Source: Accumulibacter jenkinsii (GTDB lineage Bacteria > Pseudomonadota > Gammaproteobacteria > Burkholderiales > Rhodocyclaceae). Taken from it: a stretch of DNA of 64,000 nt. Numbering within the stretch: the first letter of the stretch is position 1; each line of letters opens with the position of its first letter. Shown one piece after another: positions 29,624 to 39,454 of this stretch. The DNA lies in the NCBI GenBank assembly GCA_036625225.1, contig JAZKUF010000004.1, forward strand, positions 365,754 through 429,753, given 5' to 3'. The position numbers and the translations under genes were made by a program. A model generated the notes under the pieces. That model did no database searches, was not told the DNA's origin, and saw nothing but the letters and a program-made list of their open reading frames with translations.

Positions 29624-31548
29624 TGACCGCGATGCATGTTCTATTCGAAGAAGACGGGGCCTTCAAGGCGGCCACCATTGTCGCCGACAACGACAGTTCG
29701 CTGCAGGTCGAGATGGCTTCCGGCAAGCGCAGCAAGATCAAGGCGGCAAATGTCCTCTTGCGCTACGCTGAACCGGCTCCGACGGCACTGCTCGATCAGG
29801 CAGAGGCTCTGGCAAGCGGGATCGAGCCCGATTTTCTCTGGGAGTGCGTGGGTGATGACGAGTTTTCTTTTTCTGATTTTGCCAACGAATATTTCGGCCA
29901 TGTCGCGACGGCGGTCGAAGCGGCTGCGCTGCTGCTGGCCCTGCATTCAGCGCCGGTCTATTTCCACCGCAAAGGTAAAGGCCGCTTTCGCAGGGCCCCG
30001 ACTGAAATTCTCCAGGCGGCCCTGGCCGGTCTCCAGAAAAAGCGCCAGCAGGCTCTGACCATCGAGCGCATGGTCGCCGAACTCCAGGCTTTTTCGCTGC
30101 CGCCCGAGTTCCTGCCGATGCTCGATCAACTGCTCTACAAGGCCGACCGCAACCGCGTCGAGACCAAGGCACTCGAGGCGGCGTGCAGCGCCACCGGTCT
30201 GTCGGCGGCGCACCTGCTGCAACGCTGCGGCGCCCTCCGTTCGGCGCACGACTACCACCTGCAGCGCTTCCTGCTCGAACAGTTTCCCCGCGGCGTCGCC
30301 TTTCCCGCGGTCGAGCCGCCGCCCCAGCCAACCGGCCTGCCTCTGGCCGATGTGCGGGCTTTTTCGATCGACGATGCGGCGACCACCGAAATCGACGACG
30401 CCTTTTCGCTGCAGACGCTGCCTGGTCTCGGCTGGCGGGTCGGCATCCACATTGCGGCGCCGGCGCTGGGCGTCGCGCCAGGGTCGCCGCTCGACGACCT
30501 GGCGCGCGAAAGGCTGTCGACCGTCTACCTGCCCGGCAGCAAGATCACCATGTTTCCGGACAGCGCGGTCGAGCGCTTCACCCTCGCCAGCGGGCGAACC
30601 GTGCCGGCCATTTCGCTCTACCTGACGGTGACCCCCGAACTGGAAATCACGGCCCACGAAACGCGCCTCGAGCTCGTTCCGGTGGTGGCCAACCTGCGCC
30701 ACCACGACATCGAACCGCTGTTCAACGAGCAGACGATCGGCGATGGCCTGCCCGGGTTCGCCTTTGCCGACGAGCTGCTGACGCTCTGGCAACTGGCCAA
30801 CGCCTGCGAAGGCCGGCGGGGAAAGCCCTCGGCGATGCAGGGCAACCATGACTACAACTTTCACATTGATGGTGACCTCACCGATGCCGACGCCTGTCGG
30901 GTCGAGATTGCCGCGCGGCGGCGGGGCAGCCCGCTCGACAAACTGGTCGCCGAACTGATGATCGTCGCCAACAGCACCTGGGGCGGCCTGCTCGCGGGCA
31001 AGAGCGTGGCCGCGATCTACCGCGTGCAGACCGGCGGCAAGGTGCGCATGAGTACCTCGCCGCAGGCGCACGAGGGGCTCGGGGTCAAGCAATATGCGTG
31101 GTCGTCGTCACCGTTGAGGCGCTACGTCGATCTGCTCAACCAGTGGCAACTGATCGCCTGCCTGCGCGGCGAGACGCCGCCCTTCGCCGCCCGCTCGGAC
31201 GCCCTGTTCGCCATCCTGCGCGACTTCGAACTGACCTACACCAGCTACGCCGAATTCCAGCGCAGCATGGAACGTTACTGGTGCCTGCGCTGGCTGCAGC
31301 AAGAGGGAATGGAAACCATCGCGGCGACCATCATCGGCCGCGAGAATCTGGCTCGACTCGACCACCTGCCGCTGGTTCAGCGGGTGCCATCGGCGCCCGA
31401 TCTCAAGCCCGGCCAGCGCATCCGGCTGGGCATCGAGTCGATCGATTATCTGACGCTGGCGCTCGGCTGCCGTTATCTCGAAACATTTGGCGCTGCCGGC
31501 AATACCGACGGAGCAGCGGCAGACGAAGCGGTGGAGGCGATCGATTGA
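29623..31548 (+). CDS. RNB-domain exoribonuclease (RNase II/R family)
   Basis: 641 residues. A short N-terminal segment is followed by the RNB catalytic domain from about residue 240. It carries AFSIDDAATTEIDDAFSL, whose acidic residues coordinate Mg, YLPGSKITMFPD and, later, YAWSSSPLRRYVDLLNQWQL. It should degrade RNA 3' to 5'. It is shorter than RNase R and lacks its basic tail, matching the 'ribonuclease catalytic domain-containing' proteins of Betaproteobacteria. Coupled to the hydrolase gene by TAATG. Confidence 0.93.
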   Translation: MTAMHVLFEEDGAFKAATIVADNDSSLQVEMASGKRSKIKAANVLLRYAEPAPTALLDQAEALASGIEPDFLWECVGDDEFSFSDFANEYFGHVATAVEAAALLLALHSAPVYFHRKGKGRFRRAPTEILQAALAGLQKKRQQALTIERMVAELQAFSLPPEFLPMLDQLLYKADRNRVETKALEAACSATGLSAAHLLQRCGALRSAHDYHLQRFLLEQFPRGVAFPAVEPPPQPTGLPLADVRAFSIDDAATTEIDDAFSLQTLPGLGWRVGIHIAAPALGVAPGSPLDDLARERLSTVYLPGSKITMFPDSAVERFTLASGRTVPAISLYLTVTPELEITAHETRLELVPVVANLRHHDIEPLFNEQTIGDGLPGFAFADELLTLWQLANACEGRRGKPSAMQGNHDYNFHIDGDLTDADACRVEIAARRRGSPLDKLVAELMIVANSTWGGLLAGKSVAAIYRVQTGGKVRMSTSPQAHEGLGVKQYAWSSSPLRRYVDLLNQWQLIACLRGETPPFAARSDALFAILRDFELTYTSYAEFQRSMERYWCLRWLQQEGMETIAATIIGRENLARLDHLPLVQRVPSAPDLKPGQRIRLGIESIDYLTLALGCRYLETFGAAGNTDGAAADEAVEAID

Positions 31549-31555
31549 GGTGAAT

Positions 31556-32443
31556 GTGAACACGCGTGATTGGCTCGCACACTGGCTCTCCGGACACCGG
31601 CTGGGGCTCGCGCTCTTGGTTTCGCTGGTCGTGCATGGTCTGCTCCTGTCGCTGCACTTCAAGTTTCCCGACGCCTCACGAACCGCCAGGGACCATTCCC
31701 TCGACGTCATCCTGGTCAATAGCCGTTCGGCCCGGGCGCCGGCCGAGGCGCAGGCACATGCCCAGACCAACCTCGACCATGGCGGCAACAACGAGCGCGA
31801 CCGTCGGGCGAAGACGCCGCTGCCGCCCGCCCCCAGGCAACAGGAGGGCAACGACATCGAACGTTCGGAAAGGCGCCCGCAGACCCGCGAAGCGCCTCAG
31901 CAGCGGCTTGCCACGGAGGCGCCGAGCGAATCACAGGTACCCCCGACGGCCGACCAGGAGGCCCAGCCGGAACGGGCGCCGGTCGCCGCGAGCGGCCGTG
32001 ACCTCGCGCACAGCGCACTCGCCATGGCGCGCCTCGAGGGCGAGATCGCCAAGGAACTCGACGATTACAACAAGCGACCGCGCCGCAAGTTCATCGGCGC
32101 CAGCGCGATGGAATACCGCTTCGCGCAATATTTCGAAGAGTGGCGGCAGAAGGTCGAACGCGTCGGCACCCTCAATTATCCTGAAGCGGCGAGGGGGAAA
32201 CTGTATGGCAGCCTGGTCCTGACGGTGATCATCAAAAGCGATGGTTCGGTCGCCGGCATCGAAATCGACCGGTCGTCGGGGCACAAGGTGCTCGATGATG
32301 CCGCCCGCCGGATCGTCGCCATGGCCGCCCCCTACGCCGCTTTCCCGCCGGCCATCCGGCACGATACCGACGTTCTCGAGATTACCCGCACCTGGAACTT
32401 CACCCGCCACGACAGCCTGGAAACCAGGTCGGCAAAGCAATGA
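31556..32443 (+). CDS. TonB-like energy transducer
   Basis: 295 residues from GTG 31556; GTG 31550 is an alternative. A cytoplasmic start is followed by one membrane helix (GLALLVSLVVHGLLLSLHF), a Pro/Gln/Arg-rich periplasmic spacer (about residues 65-165) and a TonB C-terminal domain (YPEAARGKLYGSLVLTVIIK, then GSVAGIEIDRSSGHKVLDDA). No exbB/exbD lies next to it. The stop overlaps aroE by ATGA. Confidence 0.85.
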   Translation: MNTRDWLAHWLSGHRLGLALLVSLVVHGLLLSLHFKFPDASRTARDHSLDVILVNSRSARAPAEAQAHAQTNLDHGGNNERDRRAKTPLPPAPRQQEGNDIERSERRPQTREAPQQRLATEAPSESQVPPTADQEAQPERAPVAASGRDLAHSALAMARLEGEIAKELDDYNKRPRRKFIGASAMEYRFAQYFEEWRQKVERVGTLNYPEAARGKLYGSLVLTVIIKSDGSVAGIEIDRSSGHKVLDDAARRIVAMAAPYAAFPPAIRHDTDVLEITRTWNFTRHDSLETRSAKQ

Positions 32444-33261
32444 GCGACCGTTACTGCGTCTTCGGCAATCCCGTCGGCCACAGTCGGTCACCGGCGATCC
32501 ACGCCGCTTTCGCGGCCCAGTGCAGGCAGGATCTGTGCTACGAAGCGATCCTCGCGCCGCTCGACGGCTTCGCGGCAAGCCTCGCCGCTTTCATCGCCGC
32601 CGGCGGTCGCGGAGCCAACGTCACGGTCCCTTTCAAGCCGGAAGCCTGCCGCCTGGCGACCCGGCTGACCGCCCGCGCGGCGCTTGCCGGCGCCGTCAAC
32701 ACGCTATCGGTCGTCGGCACCGATCTGCTCGGCGACAACACCGACGGCGCCGGCCTGCTGCGTGACCTTTCGCTCAACCTGGGTTGCCGGCTGGCGGGCC
32801 AGCGCCTGCTGCTGCTCGGCGCAGGTGGCGCCGCGCGCGGCGTCGTCGGGCCGCTGCTCGACGCCCGACCGGCGGCACTGCTGATCGCCAACCGCACCGC
32901 CGCCCGCGCGCACGAACTCGCGCAGCGCTTTCCGGGCACCGCCGTGTCAGGCGGCTGCGCCTATCCGGAAGTCGCCGGTCAATCCTTCGATCTGGTGATC
33001 AACGCCACTTCGGCGAGCCTTGTTGGCGAGCTGCCACCCCTGCCCGCCGACGTCTTCGCTGGCGGCAGCCTGGCTTACGACATGATGTATGGCGACAACG
33101 AAACGCCATTTCTGCGCTTTGCCCGCAGCCAGGGCGCGGCGCGCGTCGCCGACGGTCTCGGCATGCTCGTCGAGCAGGCGGCCGAAGCCTTCACGGTCTG
33201 GCGCGGCGTCCGCCCCGCGACGGCACCGGTCATCGCCCGGCTGCGCGCCGCCGCGCGATGA
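32440..33261 (+). CDS. aroE: Shikimate dehydrogenase AroE
   Basis: 273 residues. Reduces 3-dehydroshikimate with NADPH in the chorismate pathway. N-terminal YCVFGNPVGHSRSPAIHAAF, catalytic Lys in NVTVPFKPEA, Asp in DNTDGAGLLRDL, the dinucleotide loop LLGAGGAARGV and INATSASL, with DMMYGDNETPFL near the end, are all in place. It overlaps tonB and mtgA at either end. Confidence 0.96.
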   Translation: MSDRYCVFGNPVGHSRSPAIHAAFAAQCRQDLCYEAILAPLDGFAASLAAFIAAGGRGANVTVPFKPEACRLATRLTARAALAGAVNTLSVVGTDLLGDNTDGAGLLRDLSLNLGCRLAGQRLLLLGAGGAARGVVGPLLDARPAALLIANRTAARAHELAQRFPGTAVSGGCAYPEVAGQSFDLVINATSASLVGELPPLPADVFAGGSLAYDMMYGDNETPFLRFARSQGAARVADGLGMLVEQAAEAFTVWRGVRPATAPVIARLRAAAR

Positions 33262-33950
33262 CTTTCCGCCAGGGCACGCAGCGGCTGCTGCTCGGCTGCC
33301 TGGCCCTGCTGCTGCTCTACCAGTTCTGGCTGCTGGGCTGGGTCCTCTGGTGGAAATGGGTGAACCCGGACGAGACCCGTTTCATGAGCATTCGTCTCGC
33401 GGAGTTGCGCGTCGACAATCCGCAGGCGCAACTGAAAAAGCAATGGGTCAGCTACGACCACATCTCGGCAAACCTCAAGCGCGCGATCATCGCTGCCGAA
33501 GACGCCAAATTCGTCGACCACGAGGGCTTCGACTGGGACGGCATCCAGCAGGCGATCGAAAAGAACCAGAAGAAGGGGCGCGTCGTCGCCGGCGGGTCGA
33601 CGATCTCGCAGCAATTGGCCAAGAATCTCTTTCTGACGCCGGCCCGCACCCCCTGGCGAAAGGCCGAAGAGGCGATCATCACGCTGATGCTCGAAACCCT
33701 CTGGAGCAAGCAGCGCATTTTCGAGGTCTATCTCAATGTCATCGAATGGGGAAACGGCGTGTTTGGCGCCGAAGCTGCCGCGCGTCATTACCATGGCATT
33801 GCTGCCGCCCGGCTTTCGCCCGAGCAGGCGGCGCGCCTGGCGAGCATGGTTCCCAACCCGCGCTTCTACGACCGCAACCGCAACACCCGCGGGCTGGCCC
33901 GCAAAACGGCGATCATCCTCGCCCGCATGCGCGCCGCCGATCTGCCCTGA
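33258..33950 (+). CDS. mtgA: Monofunctional peptidoglycan glycosyltransferase MtgA
   Basis: 230 residues from ATG 33258, overlapping aroE by ATGA. An N-terminal membrane helix is followed by a GT51 domain with AIIAAEDAKFVDHEGFDW (catalytic Glu), GGSTISQQLAKNLFL, EAIITLMLETLWSKQRI and YLNVIEWGNGVFGAEAAARH. It polymerises lipid II glycan strands on the periplasmic face. Length is normal and no transpeptidase domain is present. Confidence 0.96.
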   Translation: MTFRQGTQRLLLGCLALLLLYQFWLLGWVLWWKWVNPDETRFMSIRLAELRVDNPQAQLKKQWVSYDHISANLKRAIIAAEDAKFVDHEGFDWDGIQQAIEKNQKKGRVVAGGSTISQQLAKNLFLTPARTPWRKAEEAIITLMLETLWSKQRIFEVYLNVIEWGNGVFGAEAAARHYHGIAAARLSPEQAARLASMVPNPRFYDRNRNTRGLARKTAIILARMRAADLP

Positions 33951-34161
33951 GCCGGCTGCCGCCGCAGCGCGACGGCCGGCGGCGGATGACAGGCGATCGA
34001 CCGCCTGGGTTACTATCGACTTTTATCAGGGCTGACGTCCGTTCTGCGGCGGCCAGTCGTCATCAGCGCCATGACCGTCGTCGTCTCTCACCCAGGGCCT
34101 TTCGCAGGCGGGAGGATTCACCAGTCGCTGGCGCGACTTTCACTACCAGGAGTGATTTCTC
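33951..34161. promoter_or_regulatory. Intergenic region ahead of the LapA-like gene
   Basis: A 211-base gap with no gene. AGGAGTG at 34149-34155 is the ribosome binding site of the LapA-like gene. No terminator or clear promoter boxes were seen. Confidence 0.35.
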
Positions 34162-34677
34162 ATGAAGCTGCGGACTCTTTTTCTGCTCCTCATCCTTGGC
34201 GCCATCGCCGCTTTTTCGGCCCTCAACTGGGGCGCCTTCAGTGCGCCGACGACGCTCAGTCTCGGCGTCGCCGATGTTCAGGCGCCGCTGGGCGTGATCA
34301 TGCTCGGCGTGGTCGCTTTCCTCACCGCTTTCTTCCTGATCTTTGTCGTCTATGTCCAGGCTTCGGCGCTTCTGGAGTCGCGGCGCCATGCCCAGGAGCT
34401 GCAGGCGAACCGCGAACTCGCCGACCGCGCCGAGGCTTCGCGCTTCACCGAGCTGCGCAGCTTTCTCGAGGTCGAATTGCAGAAACTCGCGCGGCCCGGC
34501 GGCGAACCGGCGCTCGCCGGTGAAGCCGCCATCCTGGCTCGCCTCGACCGGCTGGAGAAGGATGTGCTGACCGCAGTCGATGAGTCGGGGAACAGCCTCG
34601 CGGCCAGCCTCGGCGAACTCGAGGACCGCCTCGAAAAGCGCGACGGGGTGGCCGTGAGTCAACGCCGCGCTTACTGA
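34162..34677 (+). CDS. LapA/DUF1049-domain membrane protein
   Basis: 171 residues. Two membrane helices (residues 3-20 and 43-66) enclose the DUF1049 core with its NWGAFSAPTTLSLG segment. A predicted coiled coil follows (about residues 75-165), rich in Glu, Leu and Arg. LapA (YciS) proteins are assembled with LapB in LPS quality control, but here there is no lapB neighbour and the tail is longer. Function therefore uncertain. Confidence 0.75.
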   Translation: MKLRTLFLLLILGAIAAFSALNWGAFSAPTTLSLGVADVQAPLGVIMLGVVAFLTAFFLIFVVYVQASALLESRRHAQELQANRELADRAEASRFTELRSFLEVELQKLARPGGEPALAGEAAILARLDRLEKDVLTAVDESGNSLAASLGELEDRLEKRDGVAVSQRRAY

Positions 34678-34742
34678 CCGACGTGGGCTGCACGCCGCCC
34701 CCGCAGGCCTCGACCGGCGAGTGATTTTCCGGGGGCGAAAAA

Positions 34743-34764
34743 AAGCCCGCGCAAGGCGGGCTTC
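34743..34764. terminator. Intrinsic terminator between convergent genes
   Basis: Stem GCCCGC / GCGGGC with a short loop, flanked by an A-run on the left and TTCTTC on the right, so it can act on both strands. It separates the LapA-like gene from the RNA helicase. Confidence 0.75.
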
Positions 34765-34787
34765 TTCGACTGACATCGACCTTCGGG

Positions 34788-36197
34788 TCAGCGATCGCCG
34801 TAGGTCGTACGACGAGCAGCGGTGCCATAGGAGCGCTTCGCCGCCTCAGGGTGGGGACGCGCCGGGCCATCGCGGCGGGGCGCTGCAGGCTTGCTGAAAC
34901 GGCTGTCGGCGGCGCCGCCCGGCTGCCCGTAGCTGCGCTTCTCGCCCCCTTTCCAGGCCGGCTTGCCGGCTGGACGGGGAGTCGCCGACGGCCGGCGGGT
35001 CGGTTCATGGCCGACCACGACTTCGACCGGAATCATCTGCTTGGTGAAGCGCTCGATCTTCCGCACGTTGAACTGTTCGGCGTGATGGACGAGCGAGATC
35101 GCCAGACCACTGCGACCTGCGCGGCCGGTGCGACCGATGCGGTGCACGTAATCTTCGGCAGCCTTCGGCAGATCGTAGTTGAAAACGTGCGTGATCGTCG
35201 GCACATCGATGCCGCGCGCGGCGACGTCGGTCGCGACCAGGATGCGGACCTGCCCCCGGCGCATGGCCGTCAGGGTGCGGTTGCGCGCCCCCTGGTGCAT
35301 GTCGCCATGCAGCGCCGCCGCGTTGAGCCCGGCGACATTGAGGCGATCGCTGACGGTATCGGCATCGCGTTTGGTAGCGGTAAACACGAGCGCCTGATCG
35401 ATCGACGAATCGCGCAGCAGGTGGTCGAGCAGGCGGTTCTTGTGCGCGAGATCGTCGACGAAATGCATCCGCTGTTCGATGTTGTCGTGCCGCGCGGAAG
35501 CAGCATCTACCTGGATGCGCTGCGCCGAGCGGGTCATCCGCTGCGCCATGTCGCCCACCGTCCCGTCGAGCGTCGCCGAGAACAGCATCGTCTGGCGCGA
35601 AGCCGGCGTCGCGGCAACGATCCGTTCGATGTCTTCGATGAAACCCATGTCGAGCATGCGGTCGGCTTCGTCGAGAACCAGCACCTGCAGCAGCGAGAAG
35701 TCGATCTTGCCCGAACTCATGTGGTCGATGAGCCGGCCCGGCGTCGCGACCAGAATCTCGGGGTTGCGCCCGAGGAGTTCCATCTGCTTCGGATAGGGCA
35801 TACCGCCGAGAATCGCCACGGCCCGCACCTGATGGAGCTGGCGACCGTACTTTTCCGTCGCCGCAGTCACCTGCAGCGCGAGTTCACGGGTCGGCGTCAG
35901 CACCAGCATGCGCGGTTGCGCCGGCTGGAAGCGCTGGCGTTCGTGGCTGCGTCCCGGGCGACGATCCTGGCTCACCGGGCGAGCGGCCGCCGCACGTTCC
36001 TGCGAGGCAAACAGATGCAGGGCCGGCAACATGAAAGCGGCGGTCTTGCCGGAACCGGTCTGCGAGGAAACCATCAGGTCGCGACCGGCGATCGCTGCGG
36101 GAATGGCCTGTTGCTGGACGGGGGTCGGTTCGCTATAGCCGGCGTCGGTCAGTGCTTTGAGGATGGCCGGATGAAGACCGATTTCTGTAAACGTCAT
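34788..36197 (-). CDS. DEAD-box ATP-dependent RNA helicase, RhlE-like
   Basis: 469 residues from ATG 36197 (MTFTEIGLHPAILKAL), set by the Q motif. Motifs are SSQTGSGKTAAFMLPALHL, LVLTPTRELALQV, LVLDEADRMLDMGF, MLFSATLDG, LVATDVAARGIDVP and HRIGRTGRAGRSG. The final roughly 90 residues are basic and Arg/Gly/Pro-rich, as in RhlE proteins that bind rRNA or mRNA. The 5' side carries a long hairpin at a possible promoter, which may regulate it. Confidence 0.92.
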   Translation of the reverse strand: MTFTEIGLHPAILKALTDAGYSEPTPVQQQAIPAAIAGRDLMVSSQTGSGKTAAFMLPALHLFASQERAAAARPVSQDRRPGRSHERQRFQPAQPRMLVLTPTRELALQVTAATEKYGRQLHQVRAVAILGGMPYPKQMELLGRNPEILVATPGRLIDHMSSGKIDFSLLQVLVLDEADRMLDMGFIEDIERIVAATPASRQTMLFSATLDGTVGDMAQRMTRSAQRIQVDAASARHDNIEQRMHFVDDLAHKNRLLDHLLRDSSIDQALVFTATKRDADTVSDRLNVAGLNAAALHGDMHQGARNRTLTAMRRGQVRILVATDVAARGIDVPTITHVFNYDLPKAAEDYVHRIGRTGRAGRSGLAISLVHHAEQFNVRKIERFTKQMIPVEVVVGHEPTRRPSATPRPAGKPAWKGGEKRSYGQPGGAADSRFSKPAAPRRDGPARPHPEAAKRSYGTAARRTTYGDR

Positions 36198-36753
36198 GTT
36201 CTCTTTCGTGTCGGTATGCCGCGCACTGCCGGAACGGCATGGCGCGCTGCAAAAGCAATAAGGGCAACGCCAACCAACGAGAAGCTGAGAGACAGACTCT
36301 GTTCGAGAAACAGCAATCAGCAGCAATCAGCACAAAAGCTTTGTGCCAGGACGGCGCTGATTGAATCGACACCAGAAGGCAGGAGGGCTTGAGAGTTACG
36401 ACCAGGTTCGCGATGCACGCCGCACGCGGCAGGAACGCTGCTGCGTGCGGCGTGCATTATAGCAGCGGGCCAGGAACCGTCGTGCTTTTATTTTTAGCGA
36501 CCTGCCCGGCGGCGGCCCGCAGCCCGCGCGCGCAGAGTCGGATCCCGGTCGGTGCAGCTGTGCTAGTCTGTACGCGGCAAGGTCCGGAACGGTCAGCGAC
36601 GACGCACCAGAGGGGTGCGAGGCGGGGAAACAGCGCACCATTTTCTGGCGTCGCGGCGCCGTTTCGGCGGCCAAGTCCCGGCTTTCCTGACCTTCCGGAT
36701 ACTTGGCACGTTTTCTGCTTTTAGCTTAGCAACCCACACTGGCGGTGAGCCTC
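36198..36753. promoter_or_regulatory. Divergent control region with perfect 15-bp hairpin
   Basis: 556 bases between the helicase (minus) and the ATP-grasp gene (plus). The arms 36413-36427 and 36443-36457 are exact reverse complements around a 15-base loop. On the minus strand a consensus -10 box TATAAT (36461-36456) abuts the hairpin, so a transcript toward the helicase would begin with this stem and have a leader of about 250 bases. The -35 match is poor. The rest shows nothing recognisable. Confidence 0.55.
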
Positions 36754-38169
36754 ATGAGCGCAGACTTCTACAACGAAATGTACGATCCGGCAGGGGCGCT
36801 TCGGCCGCACTACCGGGCCTTTGCCGAGTGGCTGGCGAGCATGCCGGCCGAGCGCCTGGCGCGCAAACAGGCGGAAGCCGATACCGCTTTTCACCGTGTC
36901 GGCATCACCTTCGCCGTTTACGGCGAGGAAGCCGGCACGGAACGTCTGATTCCCTTCGACATCATCCCGCGCATCATCCCGGCCGCCGAGTGGCAGGCGC
37001 TGCAGGCGGGACTGTGGCAGCGGGTCAAGGCACTCAACGCTTTTCTGCACGACATCTACCACGAGCAGGCGATCCTCAAAAGCGGTTGCATTCCGCCCGA
37101 GCAGGTCCTCAACAACACGCAGTTCCGCCCCGAAATGATGGGTGTTGACGTGCCGTCCGGCATTTACGCGCACATCGCCGGCGTCGACATCGTCCGCGCC
37201 GGCGCCGGCGAGTCCTACGTCCTCGAAGACAACCTGCGTGTCCCCTCGGGCGTGTCCTACATGATCGAGGACCGCAAGATGATGATGCGCCTCTTTCCGG
37301 AGCTGTTTTCGCGGCACATGATCGCACCGGTGCAGCATTATCCCGACATGCTGCTCGAAAACCTGCGCACGGTCGCTCCCAAAGGCGTCAGCAATCCGAC
37401 CGTCGTCCTGCTGACGCCGGGCGCCTACAACAGCGCCTACTTCGAACATACCTTCCTGGCCCAGCAGATGGGCGTCGAACTGGTCGAGGGTCGCGACCTG
37501 TTCGTCAAGGATGAAACGGTTTTCATGCGCACGACGCAGGGACCCCAGCGGATTGACGTGATCTACCGCCGGCTCGATGATGACTTCCTTGATCCGCTGG
37601 TCTTCAACAAGGACTCGATGCTCGGCGTCCCCGGTCTGCTAGCCGCCTACCGTGCCGGCCACGTGACGCTGGCCAACGCCATCGGCGCCGGAGTGGCCGA
37701 CGACAAGTCGATCTACCCGTACGTCCCGGAGATGATCCGTTTCTACCTCGACGAGGAGCCGAAACTGAACAACGTGCCGACCTGGATGCTGCGCAAGCCG
37801 GACGACCTCAAGTACGTGCTCGCGCATCTGCCCGAGCTGGTGGTCAAGGAAGTCCACGGCGCCGGCGGCTACGGCATGCTGGTCGGACCGGCGTCGACCC
37901 GCGCCGAGATCGAGGAATTTCGCGCCCGCATCATCGCCGCACCGGAGAAATACATCGCGCAACCGACCCTCGCGCTATCCAACTGCCCAACCTTCGTCGA
38001 ATCGGGAATCGCGCCGCGCCACCTGGATCTACGTCCCTTCGTTCTTTCCGGCAAGCGCATCGGCATGGTCCCGGGTGGTCTGACGCGCGTGGCGCTGCGC
38101 GAGGGCTCGCTGGTCGTCAACTCGTCGCAGGGCGGGGGCACCAAGGATACCTGGGTGCTGGAAAACTGA
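36754..38169 (+). CDS. Circularly permuted ATP-grasp protein
   Basis: 471 residues. It matches the circularly permuted ATP-grasp family (formerly DUF404/DUF407): FYNEMYDPAGALRPHYRAF at the start, IPFDIIPRIIP, NNTQFRPEMMGVDVP, AGAGESYVLEDNLRVPSGVS, and VVKEVHGAGGYGMLVGP late. The reaction is unknown, likely peptide-bond ligation. ATG 36754 is preferred over GTG 36745. It forms a two-gene unit with the alpha-E protein, as in many genomes. Confidence 0.9.
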   Translation: MSADFYNEMYDPAGALRPHYRAFAEWLASMPAERLARKQAEADTAFHRVGITFAVYGEEAGTERLIPFDIIPRIIPAAEWQALQAGLWQRVKALNAFLHDIYHEQAILKSGCIPPEQVLNNTQFRPEMMGVDVPSGIYAHIAGVDIVRAGAGESYVLEDNLRVPSGVSYMIEDRKMMMRLFPELFSRHMIAPVQHYPDMLLENLRTVAPKGVSNPTVVLLTPGAYNSAYFEHTFLAQQMGVELVEGRDLFVKDETVFMRTTQGPQRIDVIYRRLDDDFLDPLVFNKDSMLGVPGLLAAYRAGHVTLANAIGAGVADDKSIYPYVPEMIRFYLDEEPKLNNVPTWMLRKPDDLKYVLAHLPELVVKEVHGAGGYGMLVGPASTRAEIEEFRARIIAAPEKYIAQPTLALSNCPTFVESGIAPRHLDLRPFVLSGKRIGMVPGGLTRVALREGSLVVNSSQGGGTKDTWVLEN

Positions 38170-38188
38170 AGATGCACGGAGAACCGAC

Positions 38189-39124
38189 ATGTTGAGCCGC
38201 ACCGCTGATCACCTGTACTGGATGGCCCGCTACACCGAGCGTGCCGAGAACCTGGCCCGCCTGCTCGACGTCTCGTATCAGATGTCGCTGGTGCCGCAAT
38301 CGATCGCGTCGCAGAACGAGAACTGGCGCGCCATCCTCGACCTCAACAGCCTGGAGACCGCTTTTGCGCAGGTGTACGGCGAAGTGAACGTGGAGAATGT
38401 CCTGCGCTTCATGGTCTCCGATGCCGGCAACCCGTCGTCGATCTACAGCTGCCTGCGCGGCGCGCGCGAAAATGCCCACGCCGTTCGCGGCACCCTGACC
38501 GCCGAGATGTGGGAAAGCGTGAACGCCACCTGGATCGAAATGCGCCAGCAGACCTTCGAGCAGATTCTGGCGCGCGGTGTCAGCGAGTTCTTCGACTGGG
38601 TCAAGCTGCGTTCGGCCGTGACGCGCGGGGTGACTTTCGGCACCATGCTCAAGGACGACGCCCTGCATTTCATCCGCCTCGGTGGCCTGCTCGAGCGTGG
38701 CGACAACACCGCCCGCATCCTCGACATGCAGTATCACATACTGCGCCAGAACGGGGACGAGGGGGCAAGCGATTTCTATCGCTGGGGGGCGCTGCTGCGT
38801 TCGCTGTCGGCGTTTCAGGTCTATCGCAAGGTCTATCGCGACGCCATCACTCCGGCGCGGGTCGCCGAGTTGCTGATCCTGCGCATGGACATGCCGAGAT
38901 CGCTGCATGCCTGCGCCGACGGCATCGTTCGCGCGCTGCAGCTGATCGCCAACAACGCCTCGGCAGAAACCGAGCGCCAGGCCGGGGTCCTGCACGCGAG
39001 GCTGCATTTCGCGCGCATCGACGACGTCCTGAGCGGTGGCCTGCACGAGTACCTGACCGACTTCATGGATCGCATTTATGAACTCGGCGACGGTATCAGC
39101 CATGATTTCCTGATCCCGGCCTGA
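38189..39124 (+). CDS. Alpha-E domain-containing protein
   Basis: 311 residues, almost all alpha-helical, glutamate-rich. N-terminal MLSRTADHLYWMARYTERAE is the hallmark, with GLLERGDNTARILDMQYH in the middle. The family always travels with the circularly permuted ATP-grasp protein; biochemical role unknown. It starts 19 bases after its partner. Confidence 0.92.
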   Translation: MLSRTADHLYWMARYTERAENLARLLDVSYQMSLVPQSIASQNENWRAILDLNSLETAFAQVYGEVNVENVLRFMVSDAGNPSSIYSCLRGARENAHAVRGTLTAEMWESVNATWIEMRQQTFEQILARGVSEFFDWVKLRSAVTRGVTFGTMLKDDALHFIRLGGLLERGDNTARILDMQYHILRQNGDEGASDFYRWGALLRSLSAFQVYRKVYRDAITPARVAELLILRMDMPRSLHACADGIVRALQLIANNASAETERQAGVLHARLHFARIDDVLSGGLHEYLTDFMDRIYELGDGISHDFLIPA

Positions 39125-39454
39125 ACGGCAGGTGTTTCTCCGATCGGACTGCCGGCCCCCGGCGCGGACCCCACCCCGTCGAACGCCGGTGCAGGACGTT
39201 CCGGCTTTTGCAGCGGACGCATTCAGCGCCGGCGCGCAACCTTGCGGCCGCCGCCGCGACTCTCTCGCTTTCTCGCTTTCTCGCCGTCATTGACCGCACC
39301 GCCGACTTATGATGTAATCCTGCCTTCGATCGACCCTGACGCCCCTGCGGCCTGCCCGCCGCGAGCGCTCGTGAGGCAGCTGCAATAGCCGGTGTCGATC
39401 GCAGAGCAGGTGCGACGCTTTCTTCGCTGGCCGTTCCTGCAGGCAACACGGTCG
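39125..39454. other. Intergenic region before tRNA-Val
   Basis: 330 bases with no convincing gene. It includes a short TTTCTCGC repetition near 39265-39285. The promoter of the tRNA should be in the last 100 bases; no strong boxes were found. Confidence 0.35.
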
